DNA from: Candidatus Didemnitutus sp.
GTDB taxonomy: Bacteria > Verrucomicrobiota > Verrucomicrobiia > Opitutales > Opitutaceae
Direction: 5' to 3'
NCBI GenBank assembly: GCA_030682505.1
Contig: JAUXOH010000428.1
Span: forward strand, 1-9,224
DNA: 9,224 nucleotides
Shown: positions 6,595-9,224 of the stretch, piece after piece
Layout: the number at the start of each line of letters is the position of its first letter
How positions within the stretch are numbered: position 1 is the first letter of the stretch
Program-made: the position numbers and the translations under genes
Notes under the pieces: generated by a model
What the model was told of the DNA's origin: nothing
Database searches by the model: none
Seen by the model: only the letters and a program-made list of their open reading frames with translations

Positions 6595-8922
6595 ATGACG
6601 CCACTCGACGCCGCCAAGATCCTTGATCTTCCTTCCGACGCCTCGCCCGAACAGATCGAGGCGCGGTATCTTGAGCTCCGCGCGAAGCTGGAGGACAAGA
6701 TAGCCAAGGCGCCGACCCCGGGCCTGAAGGCGAAATACCGCGAAAGTCTGGAGGAAATCACAACCGCCTTCGAAACCCTCACCCTCGCCGCCGACAGCTC
6801 GGCGCTGCCGGTCATTCAGAAGCAGGGAGCCGGGAGCAAGGAGCAGGGAGCGGTAACTGCTTCGACCGACTCAAGTCTCAGGTCTCAGGTTTCAGGTCTC
6901 CCGGCTGGCAAGCGCAAGTCTGGCAGCCGCGAGTTCGCCCTCGTCGCCGTGATCGCCCTCGCCGTCCTCGCCGCCGGCGGCTGGTTCGTGATGAAGACCC
7001 GCGCCGAGAACGCCGAGCAGGCCCGTGTGGCCGCCGAGGCCAAGGCCGAGGCCGAGACCCGGAAAAAATCCGAGGAGGAGGAAAGGCAACGCAGCGCGAC
7101 GGCGCTCAAGGCCGAGCAGGAGCGTCAGGAAAAACTGCTGGTGCAGCTCCGCGCACAGCTCGCGGAATTGCGCACGAACTGGGAAACGTTCGATCGTGCC
7201 GAGCGCGACGCCGAACGCGCGCTGGCCGACGCCAGGACCGAGCTACGCAGCCTGCGCGATGCCACCCCGGGCCGGCAGGCCGAGTTCACCGCGACGGTGC
7301 AGTCACGGGAGGATTACTACCGCTGGCTCTCCGACTTCCTGCTCCGGCACCCGGCGCGGACCCAGCGGGCCCGGGCCGAGGAAATGATCTCCGCCCGCGC
7401 GCCCGATGACGCCGCCCCGCTGGTGGCGGAGCTGCGCACCGTGGTCCCCCAACTCGACACCGAGATCCGCCACGAGCGAGAGATCCGGCTCGCCGTCACG
7501 ACCAGCCTGGAACTGGCCAGCGATCCGGCCGGCGTGGCCTGGAGCTTTGAGGATGCCTTTGGCCGCAAACGCAGCGGCGTCACGCCGGCCCGGATCCCGG
7601 ACGTGGCCCTCGGGCGGATCCAGGTGACCTTCCGCCGGCCGGGCTGGGCCGACCGCGTCCGCCCGATCGAGCTGGCCCGGACAGGCCCTGCCGTGCACGC
7701 GGAGCGCTACGCCGATCACAACCGGACCACCGAGTGGCTGTTCAAGGCGCCGGTGGAAGAGGTGGAGGCCGCCGCCCTCGACGGCTGGGCCGAGGCCCGG
7801 CTTGAGATGGGCGACCGCCACATGATTGGCGTCTCCGGGACCATCGACAATGCCGCCGCTTTCAAGTGGTATGAGGCGGCCCGGGGCAACGGACATCCCG
7901 GGGTTGGAGCCCGGCTTTATCTGTTAGGCTCGCGCAGCGCGTTCGGCACCCACACCAGGGAACAGGAACGCGAGTGGCTTTGGGCCGGGGTCAAGGCGGA
8001 CGACGCCCTTTCCCTCGTTCTTTGGATTACCGGGCAGCAAAGTTTCTTCCCGGCGCATGAAATCATTCCGCCCGCCCGCCTGGCCGCGGCGGAACAGGAA
8101 CTGACCCGGCAGGCTGCAGCCGGCCATCAGCTAAGCTCCCTGAACGTGGCCGCGAACTATTTTCGGAACCGGGACACGGATGACCGGGAAAAAGCCATGC
8201 AGTTGGGCCGGGCCGCCATCGCAGCGGGCAATCGCCGGGCACTGCGTTTTGTCGGCTTGCTGCTGAACAGCGGCCCGGAAGCGGGCCGGGACCCCAAGGC
8301 CTCCCTCGACTTGCTGCGCCAGGGCGCCGCTGCCAATGACACCGCCGCCATGTGTGATCTCGCCCGCGCCTACTGGGCCGGCAACGGGGTCGAAAAAAAT
8401 GATGCGGAGGCCCTCCGTTGGTGCCGGCAGGCGGCCCAGGCCGGCAGTGCCGAGGCCCTCGGTCTGATCAGCTGGGCCCACACGAACGGTCGCGGCGTGC
8501 CCAAGGACGAGGCGGAAGCTTTCGCTTGGATGCGGCGCTCTGCAGAGGCACGCAACCTGGGCGCCATGGTCGATCTCGGCTGGGCCTATCAGCAGGGCAA
8601 AGGCACCGCGGTGAACCACGCCGAGGCCTTGAACTGGCTCCGAAAAGCTGCCGTGGATTCCGCCATCGCCTGTTACCATCTCGGCAATGCTTACAGCAAC
8701 GGCTGGGGTGTGACCCGGAGCGATGACGAGGCTCTGGCTTGGTGGCGCAAAGCAGGCACCGTTGAGCTGCCGGCCGCGTTGGACAACATCGGTTGGGCGT
8801 ATGTTCATGGGCGTGGCGTCCCCTTGAGCGAATCCGAAGCCATCAGCTACTGGCGCCGCGCCGCCAAGGGCGGCAGCGACTACGCCCAGACTGAGCTGAA
8901 AAAACGCAACCTCACCTGGTAA
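6595..8922 (+). CDS. J-like / TM / coiled-coil / Sel1-repeat membrane protein
   Basis: 775 aa, a paralogue of the gene just upstream. Residues 1-72 are identical to it at 57 of 72 positions without gaps and also lack HPD. A linker with two heptamer repeats (75-102) leads to KRKSGSR and a membrane helix (114-133), then KTRAENAEQARVAAE and a coiled coil (to about 225), a shared RHPA...EE..SAR block (251-268) and a PEGA-like domain (about 302-360). The C-terminal part differs: Sel1-like repeats, one divergent unit at 398-433, a helical spacer, then six units at about 545-580, 583-617, 618-653, 655-688, 689-724 and 725-760 (for example ALRWCRQAAQAG, GRGVPKDEAEAFAWM). Such repeats bind other proteins; N-in topology places them outside the membrane (inference). 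ATG 6595 was preferred over GTG 6565, which overlaps the upstream stop, because it aligns exactly with both paralogues. There is a 26-base gap before and 56 bases after. No Shine-Dalgarno sequence is seen. Confidence 0.88.
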   Translation: MTPLDAAKILDLPSDASPEQIEARYLELRAKLEDKIAKAPTPGLKAKYRESLEEITTAFETLTLAADSSALPVIQKQGAGSKEQGAVTASTDSSLRSQVSGLPAGKRKSGSREFALVAVIALAVLAAGGWFVMKTRAENAEQARVAAEAKAEAETRKKSEEEERQRSATALKAEQERQEKLLVQLRAQLAELRTNWETFDRAERDAERALADARTELRSLRDATPGRQAEFTATVQSREDYYRWLSDFLLRHPARTQRARAEEMISARAPDDAAPLVAELRTVVPQLDTEIRHEREIRLAVTTSLELASDPAGVAWSFEDAFGRKRSGVTPARIPDVALGRIQVTFRRPGWADRVRPIELARTGPAVHAERYADHNRTTEWLFKAPVEEVEAAALDGWAEARLEMGDRHMIGVSGTIDNAAAFKWYEAARGNGHPGVGARLYLLGSRSAFGTHTREQEREWLWAGVKADDALSLVLWITGQQSFFPAHEIIPPARLAAAEQELTRQAAAGHQLSSLNVAANYFRNRDTDDREKAMQLGRAAIAAGNRRALRFVGLLLNSGPEAGRDPKASLDLLRQGAAANDTAAMCDLARAYWAGNGVEKNDAEALRWCRQAAQAGSAEALGLISWAHTNGRGVPKDEAEAFAWMRRSAEARNLGAMVDLGWAYQQGKGTAVNHAEALNWLRKAAVDSAIACYHLGNAYSNGWGVTRSDDEALAWWRKAGTVELPAALDNIGWAYVHGRGVPLSESEAISYWRRAAKGGSDYAQTELKKRNLTW
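6817..6851 (+). repeat. Heptanucleotide tandem repeat (NRGGAGC), five units
   Basis: Units CAGAAGC, AGGGAGC, CGGGAGC, AAGGAGC and AGGGAGC run in 7-bp phase; the first is degenerate. They encode residues 75-86 (QKQGAGSKEQGA) of the Sel1 protein, in the same linker position as the different heptamer array of the upstream paralogue. Confidence 0.8.
6872..6899 (+). repeat. Heptanucleotide tandem repeat (CAGGTCT), four units
   Basis: Units CAAGTCT, CAGGTCT, CAGGTTT and CAGGTCT run in 7-bp phase and encode residues 93-102 (SSLRSQVSGL). It lies only 20 bases after the GGAGC-type array, in the same linker, and has another unit sequence with pyrimidines instead of purines in half of each unit. Confidence 0.8.
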
Positions 8923-8978
8923 CACGGGAAATAACAGCCCCCCCCACCCGTCCAGCCATCCACTATCATTCTCCCAGC

Positions 8979-9224
8979 ATGTCCCCCGCCGACGCCGCCC
9001 AACTCCTCAACCTGCCCGCCGACGCCACCCCCGAACAGATCGAGAAGCGTTACTTGGAACTCCAGGCCCAGCTCGAAGAGAAAATCGCGCGGGCTCCGAC
9101 CGACGGACTAAAAGCCAAATATCGCGAGGCCCTGTCCCGCGCCGGGGTCGCCTGCGATGCCCTTTTGCATTCCAGTGCCGCCGACCTGTTGCCCACCAAG
9201 TCGCGCATCGCCCCTCCGCCGCCT
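8979..9224 (+). CDS. Third J-like-domain paralogue, N-terminal 82 residues, 3' truncated by window edge
   Basis: The frame is open from ATG 8979 to the last base (82 codons) with no stop. Residues 1-72 align without gaps with the Sel1 protein: 42 of 72 identical overall, and 37 of the first 50 (DAAQLLNLPADATPEQIEKRY, then EEKIARAPTDGLKAKYRE). The HPD motif of true J-domains is again missing. The last helix (51-70) has diverged. The end seen here, TKSRIAPPPP, suggests a proline-rich linker like those that precede the membrane helix in the other two, but no membrane segment is in view, so its C-terminal module is unknown. It starts 56 bases after the Sel1 gene, in the same direction and likely the same operon. 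No Shine-Dalgarno sequence is seen; the start is set by the alignment. Confidence 0.85.
   Translation, partial: MSPADAAQLLNLPADATPEQIEKRYLELQAQLEEKIARAPTDGLKAKYREALSRAGVACDALLHSSAADLLPTKSRIAPPPP

Noticed and set aside
8938..8945. A C8 homopolymer between the Sel1 gene and the third paralogue, as a phase-variable tract
   Set aside because: It is short, lies in a C-rich spacer, is about 33 bases from the start codon and does not sit between clear promoter boxes.

Overview
The window is GC-rich bacterial DNA, densely coded on the + strand with short gaps between genes. The high GC content, the genes started without a Shine-Dalgarno sequence, and the mix of PEGA, PDZ, FGE-type and Sel1 modules on single-pass membrane proteins suggest a Verrucomicrobiota member, perhaps Opitutaceae. 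This placement is inferred from style, not from a marker gene.

Layout. Positions 1-288 hold the C-terminal end of the pyruvate dehydrogenase E2 subunit, followed by a hairpin at 308-334. A 183-base gap contains a 15-bp palindrome (397-411) that may sit over a weak promoter. From 472 onward five genes run in one direction with gaps of 20, 26, 26 and 56 bases, probably one transcription unit: (1) a 640-aa membrane protein that reads as a dynamin-like protein whose GTPase motifs are lost; (2) a 577-aa Ala/Glu/Ser-rich rod made of 14-residue repeats; (3) a 797-aa protein with a J-like N-terminus, one membrane helix, a coiled coil, PEGA, PDZ and an FGE/C-type-lectin-fold domain; (4) a 775-aa paralogue with the same N-terminal half but Sel1-like repeats at the C-terminus; (5) the start of a third paralogue, cut by the window edge.

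How the genes may work together (inference). The three paralogues share a short cytoplasmic J-like domain without the HPD motif. Two of them are seen to carry the same transmembrane helix and the same post-membrane region, with different C-terminal modules. The pseudo-dynamin carries a membrane hairpin and the repeat protein is a long soluble coiled coil. Together they look like an envelope- or membrane-organising system in which J-like membrane proteins present different outer modules and dock on a shared inner partner. I do not recognise it as a named system. Short 7-bp tandem repeats lie in the same linker of two paralogues and are a separate point of interest.
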